A stretch of DNA of 64,000 nt from Zizania palustris (Eukaryota > Streptophyta > Magnoliopsida > Poales > Poaceae): assembly GCA_019279435.1 (NCBI GenBank), contig JAAALK010000284.1, positions 18,853,294 to 18,917,293 of the forward strand. The letters run 5' to 3'. Below are positions 47,405 to 57,966 of this stretch, piece by piece. Numbering within the stretch: position 1 is the first letter of the stretch; each line of letters opens with the position of its first letter. The translations under genes and the position numbers were made by a program. The notes below the pieces were generated by a model. That model did no database searches and was not told the DNA's origin. It saw only the letters and a program-made list of their open reading frames with translations.

Positions 47405-48972
47405 TTTTGAAGCTGAAGAATGAGAACAATGGTCGGATGCGAGCAATTCGCTCCGACAACGGCTCTGAGTTCAAGAACTCTCAGTTCGTCAGCTTCTGTG
47501 GTGATCAGGGTCTGGACCATCAGTTTTCTTCTCCTTACACTCCCCCACAGAACGGCGTTGTGGAACGAAAGAACCGCACGCTAGTTGAGATGGCCAGGAC
47601 GATGCTCGATGAGCACAGGACTCCTAGGCGTTTTTGGGCTGAAGCCATGAACACGGCTTGCTATCTTGCCAACCGTATTTTTCTTCGAGCTTACATTGGT
47701 AAGACTTCATATGAGTTGCGGTTTGGCAGACAGCCCAAGGTGACCCACTTGCGAGCGTTTGGCTGCAAGTGCTTTGTGCTCAAGAAGGGAGGGCATTTGG
47801 ACAAGTTTGAGTCTCGTTGCTGGGATGGTATTTTTCTTGGTTATGCATTGCATTCTCGAGGCTTCCGTGTTTGGAACCTCGAATCCCAGCTGCTTGTCGA
47901 GACGTGTGAGGTTTCTTTTGATGAGTCCTTGCCTTCTTTGACTCCTTCTTTTGAGCTTTCTGGTGATGATGAGCTCGGAGAGTCCATCTTCGAGGAAGAT
48001 GAGGATACTCCAGCTGCTGTTGAGGGCGGGCCTTCTGCATCCCCCGCAGAGCCCACATCTTCTGTGACTTCGACTGATGATGAGGGCGGACCTCTGATCA
48101 CTTCTTCCACTTCGATCGAGCCCATTCAGTCGAGTCCAGAGGTGCCAGCTGCTGACTCCGGTGAGGTGACTTCAGATCACCAGGGAACCCGAGCAGTGCA
48201 GCGTGACCACCCCTCAGAGCTCATCATTGGTGATTTGACTGAGAGGACTTTGCGTTCTTCTGCCTCTCTCGCTGTGTTTGCTGAATCTGCGTTTGTTGCA
48301 TCTTTTGAGCCCAGAGACATTTCTCATGCTCTTTCTGATTCTAATTGGATTAATGCTATGCAAGAAGAGCTTGAGAATTTTGTCCGCAATCGGGTTTGGA
48401 CACTAATTGAGCCGCCACCAGGATGCAACCCCATAGGCACCAAGTGGGTATTCAAGAACAAACAAGGTGAAGATGGGGTTGTGGTGCGCAATAAGGCTCG
48501 ACTAGTTGCCCAGGGTTATTGCCAGAAGGAAGGTATTGACTTTGAAGAAACCTTCGCTCCTGTGGCCCGTCTTGAGTCCATTCGCATTCTTTTAGCTTTT
48601 GCCGTTTCGAAAGGTTTTAAGCTTTTTCAAATGGACGTTAAGAGTGCTTTTCTGAACGGGTTCATAGAGGAGGAAGTATATGTTAGGCAACCCCCCGGTT
48701 TTGAGAACCCTAAGTTTCCTCGACATGTTTTTAAGTTGCACAAAGCTTTATACGGGTTGAAGCAAGCCCCCAGGGCCTGGTATGACCGGTTAAAGCAGTT
48801 TTTGTTGGGGAAGGGCTTTGTGATGGGTTCTGTGGATAAAACTCTTTTCCTGCTCAGAGATGCTTCAGATTTCTTAGTCGCTCAGATTTACGTGGACGAT
48901 ATTATCTTTGGCGGTACTACTGATTCTCTTGTGTCCAAGTTTCTGAGCAGATGCACAGTGAGTTTGAGATGA
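47350..48972 (+). CDS. pol of E, part 2: integrase core and reverse transcriptase
   Basis: The integrase catalytic Asp is in IRSDNGSEFKNSQF and the Glu in VVERKNRTLVEMARTML. The order integrase before RT defines a Copia element. An acidic, proline/serine-rich linker (about 47950-48250) precedes RT, which has WVFKNKQGEDGVVVRNKARL, QMDVKSAFLNGF, YGLKQAPRAWYDRL and the catalytic YVDDIIFGG near 48890. It copies element RNA to DNA in the particle. A T is missing at 48940-48942, giving a false end (SRCTVSLR). The real frame goes on at 48951. Confidence 0.92.
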   Translation: MGFLLESKDETFQFVHDLILKLKNENNGRMRAIRSDNGSEFKNSQFVSFCGDQGLDHQFSSPYTPPQNGVVERKNRTLVEMARTMLDEHRTPRRFWAEAMNTACYLANRIFLRAYIGKTSYELRFGRQPKVTHLRAFGCKCFVLKKGGHLDKFESRCWDGIFLGYALHSRGFRVWNLESQLLVETCEVSFDESLPSLTPSFELSGDDELGESIFEEDEDTPAAVEGGPSASPAEPTSSVTSTDDEGGPLITSSTSIEPIQSSPEVPAADSGEVTSDHQGTRAVQRDHPSELIIGDLTERTLRSSASLAVFAESAFVASFEPRDISHALSDSNWINAMQEELENFVRNRVWTLIEPPPGCNPIGTKWVFKNKQGEDGVVVRNKARLVAQGYCQKEGIDFEETFAPVARLESIRILLAFAVSKGFKLFQMDVKSAFLNGFIEEEVYVRQPPGFENPKFPRHVFKLHKALYGLKQAPRAWYDRLKQFLLGKGFVMGSVDKTLFLLRDASDFLVAQIYVDDIIFGGTTDSLVSKFLSRCTVSLR

Positions 48973-49838
48973 GCCTCATGGGTGAGCTCAAGTATTTCTT
49001 AGGGCTCCAGATCAAGCAGACCAAGGACGGCACCTTCATCCACCAAGGTAAGTATACTCGTGACATGCTTAAGAAATTTGACTTTGGTGGTGAATTGAAG
49101 CCGCAGATGACCCCGATGGGTACTTCTGGGGGTCTGGACAAGGACGAGAGCGGTGTCAAGGTCAATGAGAGAGAATTTCGAGGAATGATCGGTTCGCTGC
49201 TGTACTTAACTGCAACAAGACCGGACATACAGTTCGCCGTGGGACTTTGCGCGCGTTTTCAGTCTTCACCACGCGCGTCTCACCGGCAGGCTGTCAAGCG
49301 CATTTTCAGGTATCTCACCTATGCGCCTGATCTTGGTCTCTATTATTCAGCATCATCATCACTTGATTTATCTGGCTTTTCGGACGCCGACTTTGGTGGG
49401 TGCCGGTTGGATCGCAAGTCGACTTCCGGTACTTGCCAGTTTCTTGGTTCTTCCCTTGTATCTTGGTCTTCTCGAAAGCAATCTGGAGTTGCTCTTTCGA
49501 CCACAGAAGCTGAGTATGTAGCTGCTGCTAGCTGCTGCTCACAGATGGTTTGGATGATTTCCACTCTTCGAGACTTTGGGTTGCTCTTTCCTACCAGGGT
49601 TCCATTGTTTTGCGACAGCACGAGTGCTATTAGTGTAGGGAAAAACCCATGTCTCCATTCAAAAACCAAACATATTGATGTGCGCTTTCACTTCTTACGG
49701 GATCAATATGAGAAAGGTGTCATTGACCTTATTCATGTTGATACCCATCATCAGTTGGCTGACATTTTTACCAAACCCCTAGATCAGTCTACATTTGAGC
49801 GTTTACGAGGGGATTTGGGTGTTGTGTATCCTTTTTAG
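48951..49838 (+). CDS. pol of E, part 3: RT connection and RNase H
   Basis: It begins at MHSEFEMSLMGELKYFLGLQ, the RT thumb side. RNase H follows with FSDADFGG, STTEAEYVAAA and FCDSTSAISV; related copies have Asn where this has Ser after CD. It ends with the HIDVRFHFLRDQ and ADIFTKPLDQSTFERLRG signatures and a TAG at 49836. The domain removes the RNA template during cDNA synthesis. The segment is fully open at 295 codons. Confidence 0.92.
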   Translation: MHSEFEMSLMGELKYFLGLQIKQTKDGTFIHQGKYTRDMLKKFDFGGELKPQMTPMGTSGGLDKDESGVKVNEREFRGMIGSLLYLTATRPDIQFAVGLCARFQSSPRASHRQAVKRIFRYLTYAPDLGLYYSASSSLDLSGFSDADFGGCRLDRKSTSGTCQFLGSSLVSWSSRKQSGVALSTTEAEYVAAASCCSQMVWMISTLRDFGLLFPTRVPLFCDSTSAISVGKNPCLHSKTKHIDVRFHFLRDQYEKGVIDLIHVDTHHQLADIFTKPLDQSTFERLRGDLGVVYPF

Positions 49839-51161
49839 GATATTTTGCGTCAGTTTTCTTTGCTCTTTACTCTTTTCTTGAGTCTTTTTGTGTGTGTTCA
49901 TATCATACATATTCACATATCACACTTTAGAGATGCTTCTGTTATATGATTGAACTACTTTACTTATTCTAGCTGGTATATGCTTTTGATTACTTATCAA
50001 TGATCATGCTTTGTCTCAGTTCATTTGATATGTCTGATATCTGTCATATGCATGGCTTTTACGCTTTCAACTTGAAAAATGATCACCATTGTTTCTGGTA
50101 ACTAGCTTGTGTAGGCTGAGTGCCTTTGCTATCTGTTACATGCCTTGTGGCTAGTTCATCACATAGATGCAGATATGCAACTTGGACATCTTTATGCTTT
50201 AACATGGAAAATGTGCCATAAAAATGATAAAAATCAAAAATGAATGAAAATTCCATGCCTTGTTATGCTTAAGTTGAAAAGATCCAAGTGGGTTTGCTTT
50301 GTCGCATTATATTGTTCTGGACTGCTTACCATAGCACTTTGGTATGAACTAGGACAGTATAGTGTATGCCGAGACCAATGTCTTAAGCTTCTGATGGCTC
50401 AGTTCTGGCCTAGGCTTGACTTGGTCGGTTAGCATAAGGTTTGACATGCAAATAACCCTTGGCAAAAATAACAAAGGAAAATGAAAAAGCCTGAACTTTA
50501 AAGGGATAACAAGTTTGCTGAAGCACTTTGTTTTGAACAATGCTTATCTTGGTAGATATCAGTTAGCTTCTGCATCTCATGCTTTACCTTGCTTGTTTAC
50601 TAGACAATGTGGTGATGTTTTTATTTGCAAAAATTGACAAATGCGTGCTAAATGACTTTCTTTAGATATCATCTCTTGCACTGCTCAAGCCATGTGTCTT
50701 AGACAGTATCTCTTTTGCTATACCTGTTAGATACTGTATTTGTAGTCAATCATATCTACGAAGCATGCTTTCTACACTCCACCTGCACCCCAGTTGCTTT
50801 CACTGCATATTTTGAGGGGGAGTTGCATTTCAGGGGAAGTCTGTGTCTCTTTTTGAGTGCTTGATGAGTTCACTTGTCAACAAGGGGGAGAAAATTTGGG
50901 ATCAGAGTTTAAGGGGGGGGAGTTAGTTCTTACTCTGTCGATATCCTTGTTGTTCTGAAATCACACTCATTTTGAGCTTTTGCGTTTTTGGTTAACCATA
51001 ATGACCGGTTCTTGCTTTTGTTTGGCTTTTGGTCATTAGGGTTAAACTTTTACCTTATTTTTTCTTCTTCTTTGTTCTCTTGTGTTTTGTTTTCGTGTTT
51101 CCACTTTTGTTTCACAGGTGCTGAAGAGCTGAGAATTGAGGAGTGTTGACAATGCACTCAT
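49839..51161 (+). other. 3' non-coding spacer of E with several polypurine tracts
   Basis: This is T/A-rich spacer with no gene and no env-like frame. Purine runs GAGGGGGAG (about 50813), CAAGGGGGAG (50881-50890) and AAGGGGGGGGAG (about 50911-50922) precede the terminal tract. Multiple tracts upstream of the 3' LTR are a known Sirevirus feature. Confidence 0.8.
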
Positions 51162-51173
51162 CAAGGGGGAGAT
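51162..51173 (+). other. Polypurine tract of E
   Basis: CAAGGGGGAGAT directly abuts the 3' LTR start TGAGGAGCC. Confidence 0.92.
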
Positions 51174-53163
51174 TGAGGAGCCATGCTGAATAGCGTGGGC
51201 CTCATGGCTCTAGAAGTGATGAGTCATTGTCAACGATAGTCAACAAGGACTGAAGAGAAGAAGAAGATCTGTTGTTTCATGGGCCGCGTGTGACTCAGGT
51301 ACACGGGCAGCGAGCGACTGTCGGGCAGAGGAGGCTGCGAAGTCGGGCTGGTCCAATCCGGGTGCATGGGCCAGAAGCAGTAGAAGACCCACTAAGCTGT
51401 TGACCAGGACTGACTCAGGTACACGGGCGGTGAGCGATTGCCGGGCTGAGAGAGCTGCGGGGTCGGGCCGGCCCAATCCGGGTACCTGGTGCAAAGCTGG
51501 TGGAGGCTTTGTCAGTTTCGGCGTAAAACTGACAACCGTTGATCTTGTATCCGACTGTCCAGAAGAGAAGCCGTAGTCGCTACGAAAACTTAGCTTCCGG
51601 ATAAGTCATCTGTAACTCTAGGCCCACAGTCAGTCTGTCGTGTCTGTAAAAATACCTAAGGGCAGTAGAGTCTTTTCCTTTATTTTTGAGTCTGTAAAAA
51701 CCCTAAGGGGCAGGTAGAATATTCCTAGTGTTGGGCTGCCTATAAATAGGACCCCAACCCCTAGGGTTTTGGACCACCCTTTTGCTGAAATTGAATACCA
51801 CTCTATTGGGTCATTTTGCCTCTCACGTTTTCTCTCTCATCTCCTCTTCCTTGCTTGCGCCGCCAGGGAGTCCTCCCACTGTGTTTCTTGCCTTGCTTTT
51901 AATGTTGCAGTAAATGCTCTACTTCTGTGTGTGCTGCATCTGTAAGGTTTTTAATGACTCGATTTCACCTTCAGAGCAAGTTTCTCTGTGATTTTTGAGC
52001 CCTTGTAGGCTTCGGCTGATGTGAAGAAGCTTCTGTTCTTCACAGCAGAGTACTAGTTCTTGCATTTTGCAAGTAGTACTCCACTGTAACTACAGTACTC
52101 CTGCGCCAGCTTTTTACTTTTACTGCTTCACTTTTCGATCTGGTTGATAGGACTAAAATCGCTTTTCTGTCTGTCTCTGCGAAGTCATCCTTCTCTGTTC
52201 GAAGCCCCTCAGCTCCGTGAGGCAGGCTCCGATCGAACATCTTTAAAGACTTCGCTCAGACTTCGAACTTCGGTTTTTGTGTCTGAGTTGCTAGCTTCGA
52301 AGTTCTTCCTGTTTTGGACAGCATCGCATACTTCGAACTAGTGTACTCCGAATCTATCGGTTCGAAGTTTGTCTGTTCTAATAGACTTCGCTTGAATTTC
52401 TTTGTGGCGTGTCTGCCTTCGTTTCTCCTCCGGAAGTTCTCCCTTTTTCGAAGATAGAGTGTAGGCTTCGGACTTGTTTTTCTGTCACGTGACAGACTTC
52501 GCTCCTATGTTCGAAGGTTGTCTGTTTGTGTGTTCGAAGATTCGTGTTCGAAGGTTTAGCTTCGAGGCCTTTTGGTTCGAAGTACTTTCGAAGTCTTGCC
52601 TTCGAAGTGCATACTTCGAAGCAGGCTTCGGCACTGTTTTACTTCGCTCCGAAGCTCGTGAGGCGAATCTGTGTGCAAGAACTTGTCTTCGAAGTGCATA
52701 CTTCGAACCTAGTTCCGGCACTATTTTCTACTTCGCTCCGAAGTACTCTTCCCGTCTTATCACTTCGAACTAGCCTTGTCAGTGACACCTTCGGCTTTTC
52801 GGACAGACTCCGACACCTACCTCCGAAGCATACCTCGACGTGCGAAGGGGGCTTCGACAAGTCCCGAACAGGAGACAACTTTGGACAGTAACTTCTCTTT
52901 TCACTTTATACATACTTAGATCATTTCATTGAGAAGTTTAGGCCTGTTACAACTTGTTTATCTGCCTAGTAGCACCACTTTAGTTCTACACTGTTTATCA
53001 TCAGATGCTTCTAGGTTAGAAACCTTTAGACTTAGGCCTTCTGTTTATTTTCTGCTGCGTAGTATTTTTGAGGTGCGTTGGGTATTGGGAACAGGCCATT
53101 GATTCGAAAGAATTTTTAAGGCGCCCATTCACCCCCCCTCTGGTCGCTACTTTCGGTCCTACA
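51174..53163 (+). repeat. 3' LTR of E
   Basis: It has the same length as the 5' LTR (1990 bp), an offset of 9323 throughout and one difference seen (T at 51272). It is followed by CCTGG, the target duplication. Confidence 0.96.
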
Positions 53164-54170
53164 CCTGGCTCGACATAACTCCGACGCGAAGCACCCCTAA
53201 CATGAAGTATGTCCCACGCAAAGATGCTCTGGCATGTGAAGGCCCTCGGACCAGCAACAACGCGATGAGTCCGACGCAGTATTGTCCAGCCGAAGCCCTA
53301 CCGGAGATAGATCTGACAACCTCCGAAGCGAGTTTCTTGGCTCCAAAAATCACTTTCTAGGGACTTGATTTAAGCAAAAACTCTTGTCGAAGGAGATCCA
53401 AATGCAAACTCTGCAAAATACTAAGATTAAACGCTAATTCGGCCTAAAGACCGAATTGCCAAGTGTAGTAATGGAAAAATAGACAGAACAAAGGGTAGCA
53501 AACTGTTACGTAGATTAACGGATGATTCACAAGAAAACCAACAAGATGATAGCAATTTGATACGTAGATTAACGGATGATTCACATGCGAATCAACAAGG
53601 ACTTACCACAGTTTCGATGTGATGCACAGAGAGTTTTCAACGCAAACTCACAAAGATGTAATGTAGAGCTACTCCTAAGGCAGGAAAAGTAGATTGAAAG
53701 TAATGTGATTCAAAACTAGGGTTTTGAGTTGATCTGTATACATTGATTTGAATCGGCCTCACCCCTATATTTATAGGGGCTAGTCTTGACGTACCTGGCT
53801 ACATCTCTAACTCTAACCTGATTAGTATTCGGCTAAAATAGATAAGATTTGATTAAGTATTAAAACAACCCAAAACCATAACAGATTCACTCCCAGGCCT
53901 ACCCGAAGTGGGCCTTCGGTAGGCCTTCCAAAGTAAGCCTATCGGGTCGAAGCCTGCCAGCGAAGTGGGCCGCCAAAAGGTCCCTTTGGGCCGAAGCTGG
54001 CCTGCGAAGCAGGCCACCGAAGGGGCAGCCGAAGCTTCAATTCAGATGGGCCTTTGATACTTCGGGGATTTGGTCTGTGCCAGGAATTACATATTTTCAG
54101 TCTAAATTACCAATTTTGACTTTTGGACAATCTTGACCATTAATGCCATTTTTTTTCTATCAACAGTGAC

Positions 54171-55282
54171 TTTCGAGGCTTTGGGAGGATGTGCTCGGAC
54201 TTGCCTGAGGGTTTCCTCCATTCGAGCTAATAGGTCGACGGCCTCAGTCAAAACGAGACTATATTTTTTCACATATGCGAGAAGTGCTGATGTTTCCCCG
54301 CGTAGTGATAACTCCACTAGGACCTGACATCTTGAGCACCAAGTACAGGTAGTGTCCAATGGCCATGAATTCGGTTATGGATGGCCTTTCGAAGACGGCA
54401 TGGAATGATATATCATACTCCATGACCCAAAAGGTTATGTGCTCAGTCTAATAGTTATCTTGAGAGCTGAACATGACCACCAGAGTTATTGATCCAAGTG
54501 GTACAAAGCTTTGCTCATGTATAATACCATAGAATAGGAAGTTGTCCTCCTTTTCGAGGTTGTTGTCTGAAATTCCAAGATCGATGAGGGACTAATAGAA
54601 AAAGATATTCAATCCACTTCTTCCATCGATCAGGACCCGCCTCATGTGTACCTTGAATGTCACTAGGTTGATAACCAACGGCTAACAGCCAATTTTAGGG
54701 ACATTAGTCTATTGATCATCTCTTGATAAGGTGATCGGGACTTCCAACCACCGCAACTGTTAGATCTCCTCAAATCCTACAACATTGATACATCGGTCCA
54801 TAATCTGTTATTGCCATTTAGTTTTGGCTGATGTGGGGCCCTCGAATATGATGTTCACCGTCTTATGAGGTCCATGGAAATCATTGTTGTCTCGGGGCCA
54901 ACTATCCTTCTTCAGGGCGTCATCATCATCCCGGTGTCATTTGCTTTGCCAAGGACTTAACCTTTCTTATCAGTGCTAAATCCCTCTCCATGGCCTGTAC
55001 CACACAATTAATGTTGATCTTGGCCTGCACTTGGTCTGATCTGATAAGCCCAATCGTAGGATATCTAGGATCATATCCCAACAAATACGAGTTTCATGGT
55101 TGCATATGGGGCATGAATATACTCTGCAGCCAAAAATTGCGAGTAGACAAAATAGATATCACCACTAACGCAGGAAATTGGTGAAATTCCCACCGTTCTA
55201 AATGGGGCATGAATCTTCTCGGTCCCTAGTCCACTTCTACAGACATCAAACTCATTGTGACCACGGAACCAATGTATGTCGT
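54171..55282 (-). pseudogene. Gypsy remnant H: protease region, minus strand
   Basis: From about 54900 down the minus strand reads, with stops and shifts, DNNDFHGPHKTVNIIFEGP, LRWLEVPITLSRDDQ, RRVLIDGRSGLNIFF (protease Asp-Gly-Gly-Ser region, degraded), SFVPLGSITLVVMF and VLKMSGPSGVITTRGNIS. This is the order of a grass Gypsy gag-protease-linker. The next motif, DIFAWKPSDM, lies at 41238 on the other side of G. From 55000 to 55282 only weak gag-like sequence is visible. It is an old, non-functional copy. Confidence 0.75.
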
Positions 55283-55481
55283 CTAGGGGTGGGTACAAAT
55301 TTACCGAAAACCAAAAACTAAATTGAGTCGAATTAAATATTGTTTTGGTTTATTTTAATTTTTTGGTTTTTATTTTTCATAACTTCAGTTTTTGGTTCGG
55401 TTTTTACTTATGGAAAACTGAAGAACCAAATAAACAAGTATGAAACCTAAACCTGAATAGAGAAGAGTAAGACATGCTTGT

Positions 55482-55860
55482 TAGGGATGGCAATTTTACT
55501 CGGGTGCGGGTATCCGCGGGTACCCGACCCAATGGGTACGGGTTTGGGTTCAATTTTGTGCCCGCGGGTTCAGGTACCGTTTATTGTCGAGTCGGGTTTG
55601 GGTTTAGATTTAAACCCATGGGTTTCACGGGTTTACCTGATTACTTAAAATTATATATAGTCCATCTCATTTCCTATTCATTTTCCATAATAATGTTACG
55701 TTGAGATATGTTGAGTGAATTCATCATTTCAAATTATGTATTGGTAATATGATAATCTTCTATTTATTGTGGTTTTTTAATTATATTTATGTTGTATTGT
55801 AATTCATGTAGAGTATAAATTGAACTCACGGGTTACTCGTCGGGTTTTGGGTACAGTCTA
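55482..55860 (+). repeat. Second hAT-like terminal region with CGGGT motifs
   Basis: It begins TAGGGATGGCAATTTTACTC and carries clustered GCGGGTACCC, ACGGGTTTGGGT and CGGGTTTTGGGTAC motifs, the usual subterminal pattern of plant hAT elements that start TAGGGATGGCAA. The matching right end ATTGCCATCCC is not visible, so it is truncated. Confidence 0.5.
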
Positions 55861-56439
55861 GACGAACAAGATGCAGGCACGCCCCTTGCGCATCCGCAAA
55901 CCGATGCCCGCGCATGCCTCTGCCTAGCCTTCGTGCCACCGGTCCCATGGCCCCACATGTCGGCGCATTCCCACTGCTAACGCCTAAGAGCATCTCCAAA
56001 AGCCTCTCTATTTTTGACTCTCCATTTAGCCATTTAGCCAACTCTCCAAAAAAATTCCTCTCTATTTCTGTTGCACACTCCAACAGACTCTCTATTTCTA
56101 ACTTTCTAAAAAAAATTACTACTCACTTTTACAATCCCAAAATATTTTGAAAATTCTAATTTCTTTTTGAAATACCAAATTTTAACCCTAGAAATCCCCA
56201 AATTATCAAAATTTCAAATTCTATAATTTTTTAAAATATATATTTCTTTTATTTTTATTTCTCTTCATTTCCTTTTTTTCTTTTCTTCTTTTTTTTCTTT
56301 TCTTTATTTCTCCCTTTTTTCTTTCTTTCTCTGGTCTTCTTCTTCCTGGGCGCGACCCTTTCTTTTTGCTTTCTATGGTTTCTTCTTCCTGGACACCTTT
56401 CTTCCTTTATTCTCTGGTTTTCTTGGACGTAGCTACCTA

Positions 56440-56640
56440 CGCACGGGGCAACGCCGGCCTAAGCGTGGACGAGCGTGGGGCAACACCGACCTGGGCGCAG
56501 CCGCCTGCGCGTGGGGCAACACCGGCGTGGGGCAGCACCGCTCTGGGCGCAGTCGCGCAGCACCGGCCAATGGTGGGGCGGTGGGGCAGCACCGGCGGTA
56601 TGGCGGCGTGGGCTGGACGTCTAGCAGGGCATCTCCGCTA
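56440..56640 (+). repeat. GC-rich minisatellite-like block
   Basis: Imperfect repeats of GTGGGGCAACACCGG and CTGGGCGCAGCCGC types are embedded in otherwise A/T-rich transposon sequence. It might be captured foreign sequence. No gene is recognisable. Confidence 0.45.
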
Positions 56641-56744
56641 GCTCGCGGACAGATAGCCAGCCAAACTAACTAGCTAGATTTGGCTAGCGGGGAGTCCGAT
56701 TTGGCCAGCCGGATAGTTTGGCCATCTGGTTGGCCAGTCTGTTG

Positions 56745-57044
56745 TGTTAGTTCACCCCACCTAGCCAACCCAACCATAAAACCTAAGCGTTATAGTGGGA
56801 GAGGTGGGGGCTTTTATCCATAGTCTAACATTCTCCCTACGTCGTGCGAGCCCGGCGTAGCCCGCAGCAGGTCTCAGCACACGAAAGAGGCGCAGGGGAA
56901 ATCACGAAGTGGAAATGCGTGGCCAGGGGAGTTCGAATTCAGGACCTTGGCTCTGATACCATGTTAGTTCACCCCACCTAGCTAATCCAACCATAAAACC
57001 TAGGTGTTACAGTGAGAGAGGTGTGGGCTTTTATCCATTCAACA
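56745..57044 (-). mobile_element. TRIM (miniature LTR retrotransposon), 300 bp
   Basis: The terminal direct repeats are 56745-56830 (86 bp) and 56962-57044 (83 bp), both starting TGTTAGTTCACCCCACCTAG and ending in AACA. Initiator-Met primer site TGGTATCAGAGCC lies on the minus strand at 56949-56961, directly next to the right repeat. Target duplication TGTTG is at 56740-56744 and 57045-57049. The interior is about 130 bp without coding. Size and layout match the very small TRIM/SMART elements described from grasses. Confidence 0.9.
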
Positions 57045-57403
57045 TGTTGGAGTGTATTTTTGAGTATGATTGACTAAAATTGGCTTAGAGAAGGAGATAG
57101 AAAGTCTTTTAGAGATTTCTAAGGGGCTTGCCGATCGGCCTGGAATACACCTATCGCTATCTCCGTAGGCTGGCCATAATCTACCATCCGCTCCATTTGA
57201 TGTGCACTCGCTTGCTGTGGCTAGCTATGCATAACGACTGCAAATCGGTAAACCAAAAACCGAAAAAACCAAACTGATTTTTTTTTTTGCTTTTTTCTTT
57301 CAGTTTTACTATTTTTTACAAGTTATTCAGTTTCTTTTTTCTGAAAACAAAACTTTTTTATAAATCGAATAAACCGAACTGATTAAACCAAATGCCCACC
57401 CTT

Positions 57404-57786
57404 TGCCATTAGCTTGACACGCCACATTTTGAGTAGTGAGTTGTGGTCATGCAAAGGTAAATATTGGAGGCCCATTGTGTTTCAACAACAGATGGGGGTT
57501 AGAATATAAGTACACGTTATGTCAACAGTTTCTGTAATATCCAAAAACAAATAGTGCAATCGCTTGAAAACAGCTCTGATAATCCATAGTCAACAAAGTC
57601 TAGTGTCAGATGAGATCCCAACAAATCATACCCCTCACCTTCAACTTAGACCACATAACACCCATCGAATTATTCGCAGTACAACACTTGCAAAGTGTGC
57701 GGGCCTTACGGCTAGACCCTGGAGGTTATGTGCATAGCAATTAGCAAACGAGCTGACAGAATTGATCAAGCTTATCTCTCATTATT
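57404..57786 (-). other. Downstream flank and probable 3' UTR of HISN3
   Basis: This is sequence after the HISN3 stop codon on the minus strand. No transposon signature or reading frame is visible. I did not find a clear AATAAA signal. Confidence 0.5.
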
Positions 57787-57966
57787 TCACGGTTGGCTGA
57801 CCATATTTTGCTCTTTGTGCCAAAGAACGACATCCTTGTAGGGCAAATCTCCTCCAAATATGTCAAGAGCACTCCCGACCGTAACATCAACTTGACTTTT
57901 GCCTGCTTTTTTTATCCTCTCTAGGTCATCCATTGTAGACACACCCCCAGCATAAGTTACCGGGAT
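57787..57966 (-). CDS. HISN3: HISN3 terminal exon
   Basis: It is 59 codons plus TGA, from IPVTYAGG to VLWHKEQNMVSQP. The acceptor AG is at 57968-57967 (CCCTGTAG before ATCCCGG). Confidence 0.88.
   Translation of the reverse strand: MPVTYAGGVSTMDDLERIKKAGKSQVDVTVGSALDIFGGDLPYKDVVLWHKEQNMVSQP

Larger units (their letters stand above)
41851..53163 (+). mobile_element. E: complete, very young Sirevirus (Maximus-type Copia)
   Basis: It is 11,313 bp with two 1990 bp LTRs, primer site, gag, pol, spacer with several polypurine tracts, and a perfect target duplication CCTGG (41846-41850 and 53164-53168). By eye the LTRs differ only at 41949 (C) versus 51272 (T). All catalytic motifs are present, but the coding is shifted by three single-base losses (about 45752, 47360-47363, 48940-48942). 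Confidence 0.96.
41379..54165 (-). repeat. G: solo LTR in Gypsy remnant H, split by element E
   Basis: The pieces are 41379-41850 (starting TGATGAGACGAAAACACG) and 53169-54165 (ending TTTCTATCAACA), about 1470 bp. GTGAC is duplicated at 41374-41378 and 54166-54170. Removing G places protease-linker and pre-RT motifs of the same Gypsy polyprotein in the right order. Minus-strand TATAAATA at 53768-53775 suggests the orientation. There is no primer site, polypurine tract or coding of its own. A Gypsy origin is likely but not proven. Confidence 0.85.
55988..57119. mobile_element. PIF/Harbinger-like non-autonomous element
   Basis: The left end GAGCATCTCCAAAAG and right end (minus strand) GAAATCTCTAAAAG are imperfect inverted repeats. 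Further inverted similarity extends about 45 bp inwards (CTCTCTATTTTTGACTCTCC versus the region 57079-57110). TAA flanks both sides (55985-55987 and 57120-57122). There is no transposase frame. A C/T-rich low-complexity stretch lies at 56230-56350. A TRIM was inserted at 56745. Confidence 0.55.
55284..57403. mobile_element. hAT-like DNA transposon remnant
   Basis: The left end AGGGGTGGGTACAAATTTACC and the right end (minus strand) AAAGGGTGGGCATTTGGTTTA are imperfect inverted repeats. Both are followed by runs of ACCGAAAACC/CGGTTT motifs, as in non-autonomous hAT elements. I could not find a convincing 8 bp target duplication. No transposase frame is present. Confidence 0.4.

Noticed and set aside
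49839..51161. Possible env-like gene after pol in E
   Set aside because: Some Sireviruses carry one, but here all frames are short and interrupted and no membrane or coiled-coil pattern is visible.
55284..57403. Complete hAT element with 8 bp target duplication
   Set aside because: ATGTCGTC on the left and TTGCCATT on the right match at only half the positions, so completeness is not claimed.
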